This document shows, piece by piece, positions 33,601 to 58,020 of a DNA stretch of 64,000 bases (positions are counted from its first letter, which is position 1; each line of letters opens with the position of its first letter). Below the pieces are notes generated by a model. The model searched no databases and had not been told where the DNA came from. It worked only from the letters and a program-made list of their open reading frames with translations. Made by a program: the position numbers and the translations under genes. Origin of the DNA: Cristatella mucedo (Eukaryota; Bryozoa; Phylactolaemata; Cristatellidae); NCBI GenBank assembly GCA_009760855.2, contig WPIO01000013.1, positions 6,822,501 to 6,886,500 of the forward strand. The letters are read 5' to 3'.

Positions 33601-36600
33601 GCAAGGAGGTCGGACAGGTAGGCAGGTGCAAGCAAGTGAAGCAACCTATAAGTCATAATGAGGATCTTCAAGTCAATTCAATTGCTTGATGGGGAGCCAG
33701 TGGAGCTCAGGCAGAAGTGGTGTGATGTGGCAGTTGGCCTATCTCTGACGACAGACCAGACGAGCTGCTGCTGAGTTTTCCACCAGTTCTAGCCGATTAA
33801 GGCTGCAGGCTGAGACCCCAATAAAGGGAATTGCAGTAATTTAGATAGTATGTCAGAAACACGTGATCTAAGTAAGTGGCTGTCATACTCGTATCTAAGC
33901 TGGCCCTGATTCTAGAAATTTTGTTAAGCTGAAAGTAGGACGACTTGACAGTGCAGACAATGTGCTCACACAATGGCAGTCGTCTAGGAAGAGCCCCTTC
34001 AGATTATGGGGAAACATCACCAGAGGCCAATTTTGAAGGTGAGTCTTTCAACTTTAGGGTGACACTAGGCTTGCCTATAAGTATTAGGCAGGTCCTATCG
34101 TCGGTAAGCTTGAAGAAGTTAGCGGTAACTCAAGCACAATGTCTTCAACACTGGCTAAAAGGGATGTAAGTGAGTAGAACGCAAAGCAAGGCTTATAAGG
34201 GTTACACGATAGGTGGAGTTGAGTGCCACCGGCATAGAAATGAGAGCCAAGATTGCGTTTGGCGACGACATTGGCTATTAAGGAACGGTATGGATAGTAA
34301 AAAAAAGGGGTTTTAAGACCGAACCCTGAAGTGGCCTATACTTTAAGGACTCCAGGGATGACTGCCAACCATTACATACTGTGACATCATTCACTGAAGT
34401 AGGACCTAACCCAGATTCCTACTTGGCCAGTTATTCCGGGCATGTTGTAAGGTGCTTCAAAGTGTTGTTGGTGGTAAATTGCACCAAATGCTGCTGCAAC
34501 CTGGGAGAACTAGCAGATAGGCCCTACCCTTATCAATATTGATGTGAAGGCAATTATACACCCGAAGCAGAGCAGCTTCTGGATAATGATCAGCTCTAAA
34601 TCCCAACTGAAACTTGCTAGCAAGATATCTGACCTGAAGTAACCATACAGCTGCTGGACATTCCATATTCTTCACAATACGAATACTGGTGATTTACCCA
34701 TTTCCTCCAGGAAGAGCCTATGCACTCAGGCACCTTGCTAGCTATAAGTCTGACACTGGTATACACGCACGCTTTCGAGCGCGCGCACACACACACACAC
34801 ACACACGCAATGCCACAACTAGCAGTCGAAGTCGGCACAGACTGCCCTAGCCCCTTGCAATGGACAGCACACAGAAAACATAACACGGAAAGCAAAGTGA
34901 AGCCGTCAGAGACTGACCTTCATTTCTGATCGCGAAGGTGGGACAACTTTGTGGTCGTCCACCTTTATTTCGCCGCGGGGCATTTTGTTCAAGCACTGAT
35001 GGATTATGCGAAGGCTCTGCCGCATCTCCTCCATGCGCACCAGGTACCTGCACGGCAGCGATGGCTGTAGCAGAGGCGTGGGGTGGGGGTGGGGCAGGCA
35101 TGCAGCAGGCGCATCGAGGCTCACTGAGTGTCAGCAGGAGCAGCCGAGTCCACGGCCACTGCAGCACACTGACCGAGCGAAAAGCAAGCAAGCAAGGAGC
35201 AGAGCAGCCATGCTTTGGTTGCACATGTCACCTGTCGTACGTGTCACCGGTTCGACCGATCGGAACATCGAATTCCACCTTATCGTAAGCGTCGTACGGC
35301 TGCGACTTTCGCAAGTCCCACTTGATGCCCGAACCTCTCAGCATCACACCGCTGCAATGCACGACCGGATGCGCACGCGTCCAGGGCGGCCGCTTTGGAT
35401 CGCTCATCACGAAACGTCGTCATCATCAGCACAGCCACTTGCGCTGCTGCTGCACGACCACGTGTGCGCCCCGCTCATCGCTAGCTAGAGTGGGCGTCAG
35501 AGCTGAGCAAGTGGCACTGCTGCGGCTGGCGCTCGACCGAAACGAGGCATGGGCAGAGCAATGCTACCAGGCACGCACAAAGAAAAAAGGCGGGTCAAGC
35601 AAAATGCTGTCCACACACAGAGGTGGGGCACTCACGAGCGAGCCGACTGCCACAATCGGAGCACAGTGTTCAGTGCTCTCCACTCACTGCACTCGTGCCG
35701 ATTGTTTGCAGTGCACAACCACCATCATGGTATCCACGGCAACACTTTGGCAGAGTTATCGGAATGCAGCAGCATACGCGGCAGCTGCAGGCACGGAGCA
35801 GTCGCTTACTGCCTGTTGCGCTTCAGTACTCCTTGCTAGAAGGTGCGCCTCCTCGCTTTGTACTCGCCTTATTGGCGGGTTGTGCACAGATTAAGGCGAG
35901 CCAACCACCTCCCCCCCCCCACGAATAAAAAATCAATGGCAGCAGGCGAGCAATGCCTACCTGAAGCCCAAGTTCAGAGCAGTTTCGGCAGAAACCACAC
36001 CGATACCAATAGTTCTGCTTTTCCATATGCGGTTCTCTGTGAGGAGATCATCGACTTCATCAATACGCTGGTTGAATTTTGATGTCCAGTCAAAAATGTC
36101 ATCGAGAAGCCCAAGAGGCAAGTCCTATGAGTCGAATGGAATAAAACATACAATCAAATGCAGATTGTGCATAAATACGGGCCAGAATTTTGTACTGAGG
36201 GAGTGCAGCAATTTGAATGGGCACTCCATCGAGCTGCAGGTCTGCCCAAACCACCAAGTCATTATTGAGTGTCACCCTAAAAAAATCTAAAAGCTTATGG
36301 ACAGACTCTTGCCGAATACTAGATCTAGCAGGTTCACTTCTTAAAACCTCAGCAACATGCCTTGCTTGTCAATTACTCTTTGTTTATCGCTTCTCTTGCA
36401 GTGAGTTGTAAAGCACCTGCATACAAATTTGGTTCTCTTAAGGGTGCTATATGTAAGATTTATTAATATTAATGATTAGACCAGAGAGCAGCCTATGTGG
36501 ACATTTGGAGAGAACCAAGCTTTTTTTCTTTAAGCGAAAATTGCCCAAGGGCTAGGGCCAGTAAAATGCCAGGCAAGAATACACACTACTACACTGTCGT

Positions 36601-39600
36601 CATACCAATACAAGTTTGTGGATGCTGCTACAAACACACACGTACCAATTGCAAGCTTTATACTAACTCATAGTTTACATACCCACAGTGTCTGCTGAGG
36701 CACTAAGCAGGTTGCACTCAAGCAAAAGCAAGCACAGCTCAGAGGCACCCAGACAGGCCAACACAATCGAGAAAGTTGTTGTTCAATGAGAATGCGACAC
36801 AAGTGAGAATGCACCACAAGTGAGAATGCACATACAATGTAGCCCACGGTTTGGCGATTCATGGTCTCAACACAGGCACTGCTAACTAGGGAGGATGGGG
36901 CAACTTTCAGAGGTGGTTAGAAAAGGAATCACTCATGGCCATCTGTTATGACTCACTGCTCGGCAGACTCGGCTGACCGGCTTAGTTAATTGCCTCCTGG
37001 CCAGCAATCACAAACTGACATGATCATACGAACCCACTCCCCAACTAGCAGTCAGGGAGCGCACAACAGTGCCCCCAGTCAACTCACCAAAGAAACACCG
37101 CCAGGTCGAACGTAAGCAGCATGCATGCGTGCACCAGAGACCCTCTCGTAAAACTCGACGAGCTACAAAGAGACATTGCAGGGCAAGGTGCAAATCGTGC
37201 ATGAACCAATCTGCACCGATTGCTGATTAAGCACAGTAAGCTGCTCAGGACTGGGTGCCTATACAGCATCACAGCCAATTAGTCGTCACGGCATTTCGTG
37301 GAGCTAGCAAAGAAGACACATTACACTATCTAGCCGAATAGTGGCAGCTGAAGCGGAAGCCCTCACCTTCTCACGTTCCTCGAACAGCCAGAAAAACGGT
37401 GTCATGGCGCCAATGTCCAGAGCATGGCATCCGACGGCCATAATGTGATTGAGAAGACGTGTTATCTCACCAAAGAGAACTGGCCAGCAAACAAAAACAC
37501 TATATGCACCCATAACAACTTACACATAGGCTGTTGCCATGGCAGCCGTTATACTGCAGACAGCCGGCTGGCAGCCGTGGTAGGTAATCGTAGTCCCATC
37601 AGTGGCAAGAGGTGACACACTGGCGTTTGACAGGCAAGCAATAAGCTCAAGCCGGCTGCAGCAACGCTGCGAGCTCTCACCTCTTATCCACTTGGCGCGC
37701 TCGGGCACCTCAATGTTCAGCATCTTTTCGATGGCTAGAGAGTAGCATTGCTCATTGCACATCATAGACACGTAGTCGAGCCGATCGAAATACGGTAAAG
37801 CCTAACAGAGGCAGACGGATTATGCAATGACACCAACAGACGCCACCGCCCACCTGCTGCCAACGACCGTCAATGCATAAAAAGATCAGCAACACAACGA
37901 TCAGCCATGTGAAGACCAAAGCAGGTGGCCACATGAATCAGGAAGATGATATGAACAAACTGGGGATCCCGATTGACAGGATAAGATGAGACTGAGATTA
38001 TGAGATGACCATTTTGAGGCTTGCTGCAAGTATTTTCAAAGGGGCTACGATGATGCAAGCAGATTTTGGGGCTGAAAATGCAGTGCATTTTTAATGTAAC
38101 TGTTCTTTGTGTCAGGATTGCTCCAAACTTTCTCAAACTGAATGACAATAATAATAATAATAATAATAATAATGCAGTTGATAAAGCGCCCTCAGAGAAC
38201 TCAATCTCTCTCTAGGCGCTTTACATTTGCTGTGAAGGGAAATGCAATTGAATGGTGAGTAATATCATGCTTGATAAACAAACAACATGAATTACATGGT
38301 TAGGGGTGACATGCACAGGGTCAGCATGCAAATGTGGTTAGTGGCAGCAAGCAGTGTCAGCACGCATAAGCACAAATCACAGGGACCCACTAAATGCTGT
38401 CCTAAATAGGTGCGTTATGCGCGGTCTCCAAAGGATTTGAGGTTTGTACGAGGTATTTGTAGACAGTTGGATTCCGAAAAGCGGGTGGTACGATGTTTGG
38501 CCTGATGGGGGAGTAGATCTGAGAGATAGGCTGGAGCCAAAGAATGAAGTGACCTAAAAGTGAGCGACAAAACCTTGAAGTCAATCCGTTGCTTGACTGG
38601 TAGCCAGTGCAGGTCGGCGAGAAGTGGTGTAATGTGGCAACTGCGCCGCTCACGACAGACAAGCCTAGCTGCAGAGTTTTGCACCAGCTGCAATCGCCTG
38701 ATCGCACATGCTGGTAGGCCAGTAAGCAGTGAGTTGCAGATAAGAGCAACTCAACAGTTATGAGCAAGCCTAGTGTCACTCAGAATGGAAAAAGCATAAT
38801 CCTCAATTTTGCACGGCCGACATATTCCTTTCAGTCTCAGCACGATCGGTACATCCCTGTTCCTATTGGATCTCTTGCCAAATAGCCACACCAGCTCCAC
38901 GATCAAGTCTGCCTATATCATAGCCCCAAGTTAGCTCATCTATTTGCAACAAGGCATCTAGACTTCTGCAATTCTTTTGTTGCAGGTCTTCATGAAAGCA
39001 CAACAAGTCGCTTAGAGTTGGCACTACATTTGGTAAAACTTTGTAGCTGGCTTGTATGTCGTGAACATTGCAACAGCCACATTACATCACTTCTACTAAC
39101 CTACCTGCACTGGCTACCCAGCAAGCAGTGCATCGACGACTTAAAGGTTCTGTCACTCACTTTTAGGTCTTCTCCGGTCTCTTACCCTGGTTTATCTATT
39201 TGAAATACTTACTTAAGCTTCCTATCGTACGCTACTCTAACTTCGGTTGATTACTTGTGTCTCTAACCAACCTCAAATCCATATTATATGGCCAGTTCCT
39301 ATGATTCCAAATCCAGGCACTTGCTACAAACTGACATCAAAGGATTCCAGACTTAACGACATTTAATAAAAAAGCTAAACATCCACCTAGTCCTCACAAC
39401 ATTTGCTCAGCTAACGGGAACTTTCTTTGCCGTACTCACGCATGCTGAATTGCGCATGATACACATTCTTCCTAGAAAGTGTGCAAAGTGGCCCAAAAGC
39501 GATTCAATTTTACAGGATTACAACATACACTTTATCATTATCACCACCATGCATGCAATGAGCAATGCTAGTCGCGCAACGGATAGCCAAACACGGCAAG

Positions 39601-40719
39601 CACGTGGGAGCAGGGTGAAGCGAGTGAAGAGAGATTGGGCGGAGCCATCTAGCACCTAGCTAGCACGGTGCCTCAACTGCCACGTGCAGCTAGCTCACTT
39701 GAGTGTATGTCTTGTACTCAATTAACTTCTCTGTGCCTCTGTGCAGGAGGCCGATGTGCGGATCTGCACGAACCACCGTCTGCAAGAACGAAGTACATTG
39801 CCTCACCATTGGCTCGTGGTTGCACCTGGGCACCCACCTATCACTCACGCTCACTTCAGGTGTCAGGTGCACTAGCTGGTCCAGACTCACCTCACCGTCA
39901 AGCGTCAGCACAAGCCTCAGCACGCCGTGAGCAGCCGGATGTTGAGGACCGAAATTGAGAGTTATATTTTTGACGTGCTTCTCAACGACTTCGGCCTTGG
40001 CTGCAATCGAAAAGCTATTCATTACACCAGCCCTACCGTGGTCGCCGACGACGCCGAGGGTCAAGCAGTAAATCCGAATCGGAGAGCGGCAGTACTCACG
40101 ATTCAGAGGCGGTAAAGTCCACGAGGAAGTCACTTCGTCCGGGTACATCACTGGATTCTTGAACTGCTCCCAGTATCTCTTGTCCGGAAGCCATTCGCGG
40201 GCGCCTCTGTGAAGCGAGACAGCACGAGCGACTGATGGTGCCAAAGTTAAAGTCACCTAGTGCGCGTCGCAGTGCGGTCACGTGCAAGCCTGCGAGCGAG
40301 GCAATCCAATGTTGCCAATCTGACGGTGCAGTGGTAGGTGTCGGGGGTCTGTCACCCTAGGGGATGTGGGCAACAGCCGACACTGACGGCCGCTCAGTCG
40401 ACGCTGAGCCGGTAACGAAATATATTTCAGCAAGTTTCCGCCTCAAATTTACAAGTAAAGTAAACTAAGCTTGTAGTTCTAGGTAGATCAGACTGGTAGC
40501 AGTAGTATGGCAACGGTCCAACACGGCAGAGGGGTGAATGGCAATCAGCACCGCGCGTTGAGTTCGGACCGCGCAAGCAGTGGCGGAACCACAAAAGTGG
40601 AAAATTCTTTCTTACCGCGCAGGCACGTGAGTCGATCCGGGCAGCAGCCAGCTAGCTGAGGACGCGGCAGCCCGGAATTTAGGCAGGCTACCGAATAAGC
40701 ACCTCAGGCTGGCAGCCAT
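30628..40719 (-). CDS. NDUFS2: NADH dehydrogenase (ubiquinone) Fe-S protein 2, 49-kDa subunit of complex I, 13 exons
   Basis: A core subunit of mitochondrial complex I that helps form the ubiquinone site in the peripheral arm; nuclear-encoded and imported. Exons in transcript order (minus): 40719-40616, 40206-40100, 40000-39891, 39779-39699, 37801-37681, 37479-37367, 37162-37088, 36124-35961, 35351-35232, 35047-34918, 31730-31635, 31529-31388, 30665-30628. They total 1401 nt in frame (466 aa; human 463). The first 35 residues are Arg/Ser/Ala-rich and acid-free, a typical mitochondrial presequence. Conserved blocks: [19 protein letters not shown] in the quinone-site region (exon 3), [18 protein letters not shown] (exon 4), [17 protein letters not shown] (exon 5), [13 protein letters not shown] (exon 6), [14 protein letters not shown] (exon 9) and [20 protein letters not shown] (exon 12). 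The last exon codes for only [11 protein letters not shown]. All introns are GT-AG. It is head-to-head with RBM42. Confidence 0.95.
33110..34340 (-). mobile_element. Old LINE-A-related copy with long RT fragment
   Basis: Minus-strand pieces in order, with frameshifts and stops: [92 protein letters not shown] and [18 protein letters not shown]. The 3' end (gcaccctaagagaatcaaat on the plus strand) is at about 33120. It occupies NDUFS2 intron 10 and covers more of the RT than most copies here. Confidence 0.65.
34785..34806. repeat. (CA)n microsatellite
   Basis: A short CA run in NDUFS2 intron 10. Confidence 0.85.
36390..36478 (+). mobile_element. LINE-A/SINE-1-type 3'-end fragment
   Basis: It contains taaagcacctgcatac, then ggttctcttaagggtgctat and an AT-rich tail. 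It lies in NDUFS2 intron 7. Confidence 0.5.
38146..38765 (-). mobile_element. LINE-A copy with well-preserved RT C-terminus
   Basis: An (AAT)n tail at 38147-38172, the conserved 3' end (gcgccctcagagaactcaat), the 3'UTR, then minus-strand coding for [35 protein letters not shown] and LKSFGDRA. The last ORF codons are disrupted. It lies in NDUFS2 intron 4 and is arranged head-to-head with an older plus-strand copy. Confidence 0.8.
38766..39560 (+). mobile_element. Old, diverged LINE-A copy
   Basis: Plus-strand pieces such as [30 protein letters not shown]-like and [19 protein letters not shown] match the RT module. The end is near 39550 (tttatcattatcaccaccat). It lies in NDUFS2 intron 4. Confidence 0.55.
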
Positions 40720-40934
40720 GGCATCTATTGCGTCCGAACATAAAGCTGATCTGTTATGCAAGCAACGTTTAACTGAACTAAAGAAAGAGGAGCAAAATAC
40801 CCGGACATGCACACGAATAAACTTATTTGGTCAACTATTAATGCACTCGACAAACGGTTAGACACCGGAAGTAGCCTCGGCGACCACGATAGCTGCACAC
40901 CGCTCTCGGCGGGCTTGAGCGTTTCCGGTTAAGA
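40720..40934. promoter_or_regulatory. Head-to-head promoter region of NDUFS2 and RBM42
   Basis: 215 bp separate the two start codons, so both transcripts must start within or close to this interval. It contains a canonical ETS/GABP-type site ACCGGAAGTAG (CCGGAAGT at 40865-40872) and an inverted partial copy (tttccgg) at about 40922-40928. GC content is raised at the RBM42 end and no TATA box is evident. ETS/GABP (NRF-2) sites are known in promoters of respiratory-chain genes; binding here is inferred. Confidence 0.7.
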
Positions 40935-53253
<12,319 letters not shown>

Positions 53254-53269
53254 TTCGTTTGTTGCAGTT

Positions 53270-53275
53270 ATTAAA
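53270..53275 (+). promoter_or_regulatory. Candidate polyadenylation signal ATTAAA for RBM42
   Basis: The common variant hexamer lies 17 nt after the RBM42 stop, which would give a very short 3'UTR in the 429-bp gap to the convergent SC5D stop. Confidence 0.45.
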
Positions 53276-53682
53276 CAGTCATACGCGTATTCTGCTATTC
53301 ATCCATTCTCTGAGAAAGGTGGCTGCATGGAATTGACAATACTCCTGAATATTCGGCATAGTTGTGTTGTTATTACTTAAACATTTGACGTGTATTCTCG
53401 TATGTGTACAGAAGCAGAAGGTTCGTATAATGATAACAGAACATGCATCGCTTCCTAACGAATTTCCATATCGCGATGTGCGTGACGGCAGCGTTATCAT
53501 TGCACCACACATTGCACAACTGCAATCGTGACATCTCAGCGATGCTTGTCTGTACCAAAGCTCGACGTTGAGCTTTGGAAAAACTAAATTGAAAGACATC
53601 TGGTATAAAACAAAATTTTGGTGACGTGGTGGCCGGGTACCACCGCCTGGATGCAGCAGCAGCAGGCTGATTTGCGCAACGG

Positions 53683-56600
53683 CTACTCATTTTTTTCTGG
53701 CCTTGGTCCTTTCTCGTTCTTACTGCCATCGGTACTGAACTGCAGCACCTGAGCCAAGAGGCTATCGCCATCCCAGGCGCTAGGCGACTTGAAGGAGCCA
53801 CCTATTTTGTCCCACAGTGTAAAGAACTGGCCGTAATTGTAGTTGTAGTAAATGTGGTGATCAGTATGGTGAGCTGATCCATTGATGATTGGTCGTAGAT
53901 ACATCGGTACTCTGTAGTCACCATCATGTATCGATATTGTCCAGAGATTGACGAAAATAAAGAGCAGCAAGTACGTAAACTTGTGAAGCGGGAACAGAAA
54001 CGGGTAGATGTGGTATGGCCAGCTTTGCATGAATCCATCCACAGGGTGAAAGGCATGACTGGCGAATGGTGTAGGTACTTTCCATTGGTGATGATCCTTG
54101 TGGATGTGCTTGTAGAGCCATTTGTAATGAAGCAGTCGATGGATCCAGTAGATGAAGCAATCAGTGAACAGTATGAAAGTAACGGCGCTGCCGATTATTC
54201 CATACCATCCTGAAAAATAATGGTTGGCCATTTGTATGCCACTGTGTGAGATGGTTGCACTATTCTGTCTGTTGCAATCGATGCCAACTATAAGACCCTT
54301 GTGAACGAATGCATAGCGCCTTCATTGGCATCACTCAAATAAGCCGAATACTGGTTTGCATCGTGGCAAAATCAACTGCTGAGAGGAAGTTGTTCTCAGC
54401 CAATGTAGGTAGAGAGGATTTAGTTGATCAGCTCATCAATGCCGGTCAGCAGGGTAACTACAGAGCCCTCAGCGGTATGGAGTCCCGGCTCGAAGTAGAT
54501 ACATTTTTGCCGTCAGCAGAAAAAAATCTCAAGTCAGTGTTATTCTTTCCATTGCTCTTCTGGCTTTAATATGGCCATAGAAGTAGCCAAACTAGATTTC
54601 TCCAAGTCACGTGAGTGCTTAAATTTAGGGCGCCTAAGAGAAATCCCATGCAGCTAAGTTAGTTAGCTTTGGGCGTGGCAGCATGGTTGGCTTCGACAAG
54701 GCAGCCATTTTTGGTAACAATAAAGCAGAAGACAAGAGTTGCTAACTACGACCATAACGTAGCATACTGACGAGCATCTATGTCACACGAAGCAAGATAA
54801 ATGCCATCTCAAGCATTCAAGACTATGTTTTTTTGTAATGCTCAACCCCCCTTACCTTAACTGTTCCTTAACCAAACGACCAAGACCGAAACAGGTGAAA
54901 GTGGTGTCTTAACAGTCAACTTTGCAGCTAGTGGCAAGGCCTAATTGAAAGATACCCTGAAACATTTAGTGTCTAGACTAGTCGGATGCTGAGCGATCTG
55001 GAGTTGCATGTCATCATCTTTAGCAGGCTGTTGTAAGATTGGTGAGTGAACAAGGAATGGAGGCGAATGTTCCAATATTCTACAACTGCAGAGATCGTGT
55101 TACCACCTGCAATTTTGTGTTACAAATGACTGAAGGCAAACACTTGGGGTACTAGCAATGTCTCCTTTCTTATGCTGAAAATGCCTACAAGTCTGGGAAG
55201 ATATGATTGTGCCCCTACACAAGACTACCCAGTTATCATTGGTTGGCTCTTTTGTGAAATCCTGTTTCTATGAGGTATGTCTATACGTGCCTGACCGTTC
55301 TAAGCAACTAAAGTCAACGTCTTGGGTTGTCGCCATTTGCTCGATCTGGCCTTCCCTGCGCTACCGATCGATTACATCACAGTAAACAAGTTGACTTAAT
55401 AGTACATGTCTCTACGACCATGATTCTTGCCTCAAATTGGTCAATCATGGGATGGAAGTGAGTAGCACCACCGAAATGATAAGGTCTCCCCACTTAAACC
55501 TCGTGCATTATACAGTTAACTATACTTGAAGTATACTGCATATAGTTAACCTGGTAAGAGTCTACGACAAGATGACAACTAAATGACATACACGGATAAT
55601 AACTATAGCTTTGACCAATATGTCAAGTTTCACATCTTACACAGACACTGCCCAGCAGTCACTAACAACAAAGTATGGCCAACTAAATTACATTGACTTC
55701 TGATTTTTAAAATACCATAACGCATTTTCTTCGAGGCCACCTGCCAGTATCAAGGTGTTCTATGCTCCAAATCCTCTACAATTCCTATGGTATTCAACTA
55801 CAATCAATGCCCCACTGTGTGCACGATAACTTGATACTGTTTACTTGACATGTCATCACTTGCAATATTTTACAGATGCAATTTTCCGGAGATGAAACAA
55901 CTTTGCTTAAACTCACTTTTAATTCAAAAAATTTGCACGTGCTCTGCATAACCAACATAACAAATATATCCAAGTCTTGTCTTTGCAGCTTTAGAAAAGG
56001 CTGGGGTCAGGCCACTTCTTAAGAAAGCAGCACAAGACCAGGATAACCTAAGCATCTTCAAAGCGGTCTCCATATAGCCATCCCTATCAAAGACACTGGA
56101 ACAAGTAGTGGTAGACCAGCTAAACTCGCATATCAAAACTTCAAACCTACAAGCCAGTTCCAGTCTGGTTTTAGAGCTAATCAGTGCACACAGTCATCAG
56201 ACTGCTGTGAGTGCATTACGACCTTCTAAGGAAAGCTGACTTAAATAGAGTCTGCTTGTTTTGCTGGATCTTTAGGCTGCATTTCATACAATTGATCACC
56301 ACATCCTTCTTGGGCGCTTGTCATCTCATCTGGGCATCACTGGCATTGCGCTGCAGTAGATTAGGTCCTATCTCAGTGGAAGATTGATTGGAGCATTTAG
56401 GTCAATAGGCAACAGTCATCAGAGGATGTAATGTATCCCTCTGTAACTCCACAAAGCCAAAAAGACTGTGGGTGCTACGCAGGAGAGTTTTGTATAGCGC
56501 ACTCACAGCCTAAGAGGCTTTCGGTACGCATTCGGTAGCCAACAGACTTCGTCTCACGCAACAAAGAGAAAGTGGGAAGCATAGCAGAGTCAGGAGAGCA

Positions 56601-58005
56601 GTTGAGGTAGTGAGTGGCATGGAAGTAGCAGCTCAGGATGAGCTATAATCGGCAGGAAGAGAGTGGTAGTCGTTTCGTAAGAATTGTGGAAGCGAGTTCC
56701 ACAGTCTAGGACCTGCAGAGCTAAAGTTTCTGTCACCAACGGTCTTTAAGTGGAGGAATGGAACAGCTAATTTATTGTCCATACAGGACCTGAGGGTACG
56801 AGGAGGCTAAAACTGGTGCAGCAGTTCAGCTAGGTACAGATGAGCCAAGCCGTGGCGGGCCTTGTGGGTTAGCGTAAGAACTTTGAGCTCTGTATCCGTT
56901 GATCAACCGGTAGTGATCCTAGCTCTTTTAGCAAAAGAGACACGTGGTCAAACCTCTGGAACTTGAAAAATAGCCTGATCTTCTCAAGTACTTTAGAAAG
57001 AGATTTATATCTCTTAGGTTGCCGTGCAAATGACATTATTATCACAGTGGAACTTGTCTTTTAGCACACTCACGGGACCGTTCACAGGTCCTACTCGTGG
57101 CTGAGTAGCTGCTCTGGGCAGCCGCCCAGCCAGTGAATGCATCGTTCATCTGAAACTGCTGGACAGCTTGACGTCTTCATTGCATTATTACAGCTCCCAG
57201 TTCCGACAGCTAGCAGCAAGCGACTCAAGCGAGGTGAGGGAAGCCGTGGTAGAAGCAGCAGCAGCAGCATGGGACATGTACAGGCCTGTAAAGAGATTTA
57301 GCTTAGCCCTTAAGGTGCTATAAATGTGTCCAATCAAAGTAGAAAAGCAAACCTCATTTACATAGCGGCAAAATAACCTAAGCGGCTATCATCGCACTTG
57401 CAGTGGGCAATACAGGATTGCCTGCTCAAGGACTCAAACCCACGACCTTCGTATGGAAGAGCGAGCACCTTACCCCTGAGCTAAGACCCGGGGCTTGCAT
57501 CGTCAATATGTATGCCTTTAAGGGGATTGGGTCGGAGAGAAGCCAAGCGCTACCCGTGCTGTGCTTACCGAACGGATTATCGTCCACGTTGGTGTACAGC
57601 TTCGAATAGCCTTTAATCTCGAGGAAAAACATGAGGCTAGTCGGAATACTCATGAGAGGAATGGACCGGCATGAGTAGGAAATCTCTTTCCGCACCTGGT
57701 CCTGCAACACACGTGTAACTGCGCTAGAAAGGTATCTGCTGCAAGATATACATGCCGGCGCCGCGCGCTCGCCGAGCCGCCGCATCGGGACACACCTTAA
57801 GTATCTTGGGATGCTGAAGCAGACGCTTGTCGAAAAGGAATAAGTAGCTCAGGGTGCACGGTATGAGGTAGACCGCGTAGCCACCGATGTTGACAATGAG
57901 GAGGAGGCTCAGCGCCTGTCGATACGAGCAGTGAGGTGACCATGTGTTCGGATACACGTAGTCGTTCAGGACGTAGCGGTCCGCGTAGTCTATAACTATA
58001 TCCAT
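53683..58005 (-). CDS. SC5D: Lathosterol oxidase (sterol C5-desaturase), 3 coding exons
   Basis: An ER membrane di-iron enzyme of the fatty acid hydroxylase superfamily that introduces the C5 double bond of sterols (lathosterol to 7-dehydrocholesterol). Coding exons (minus): 58005-57796, 57701-57569, 54209-53683. They total 870 nt in frame (289 aa; human 299). The three His boxes are intact: HRLLH (138-142), HKDHH (151-155) and HTDHH (229-233). Family signatures KVPTPFASHAFHPVDGF, WTISIHDGDYRVP and NYGQFFTLWDKIGGSF are present. Hydrophobic segments occur in exon 1 (LSLLLIVNIGGYAVYLIP), exon 2 and exon 3. An AG acceptor just 15 nt upstream of the ATG (exon edge 58020) indicates a spliced, non-coding 5' exon further up. 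The 3.4-kb intron 2 holds LINE fragments. It is convergent with RBM42. Confidence 0.95.
54210..55929. other. SC5D intron 2, unique part
   Basis: Short frames only; nothing recognised. Confidence 0.35.
55930..56425 (+). mobile_element. LINE RT fragment covering the N-terminal half of the RT domain
   Basis: Plus-strand pieces with stops: VRPLLKKAAQDQDNL, LSKTLEQVVVDQLNSHI, FHTIDHHILLGRLSSHLGIT and RSYLSGRLIG. These match the conserved central motifs (P-LLKK, LSK-LE-VV, D-IDH-ILL-RL, SYLS-R) of CR1/L2-like reverse transcriptases. It is the only place in the window where this part of an RT is visible. Confidence 0.7.
56432..56955 (-). mobile_element. LINE-B copy with RT C-terminus
   Basis: Minus-strand pieces: FDHVSLLLKELGSLPVDQRI, LAVPFLHLKTVGDRNFSSAG and PRLWNSLPQFLRND. 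The same 3' end as at 48053 and 21342 follows. Frameshifts are present. It abuts the plus-strand RT fragment. A short LINE-A/SINE-1-like 3' end (+) lies at 56985-57045. Confidence 0.65.
57345..57495 (-). mobile_element. SINE-2 copy
   Basis: The reverse complement of SINE-2, with body (gcagtgggcaatacaggatt), B-box complement (ggactcaaaccc) and head (accttacccctgagctaaga). It lies in SC5D intron 2, about 75 bp from the exon 2 donor. Confidence 0.65.
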
Positions 58006-58020
58006 GACCGCGCCGCAGCG

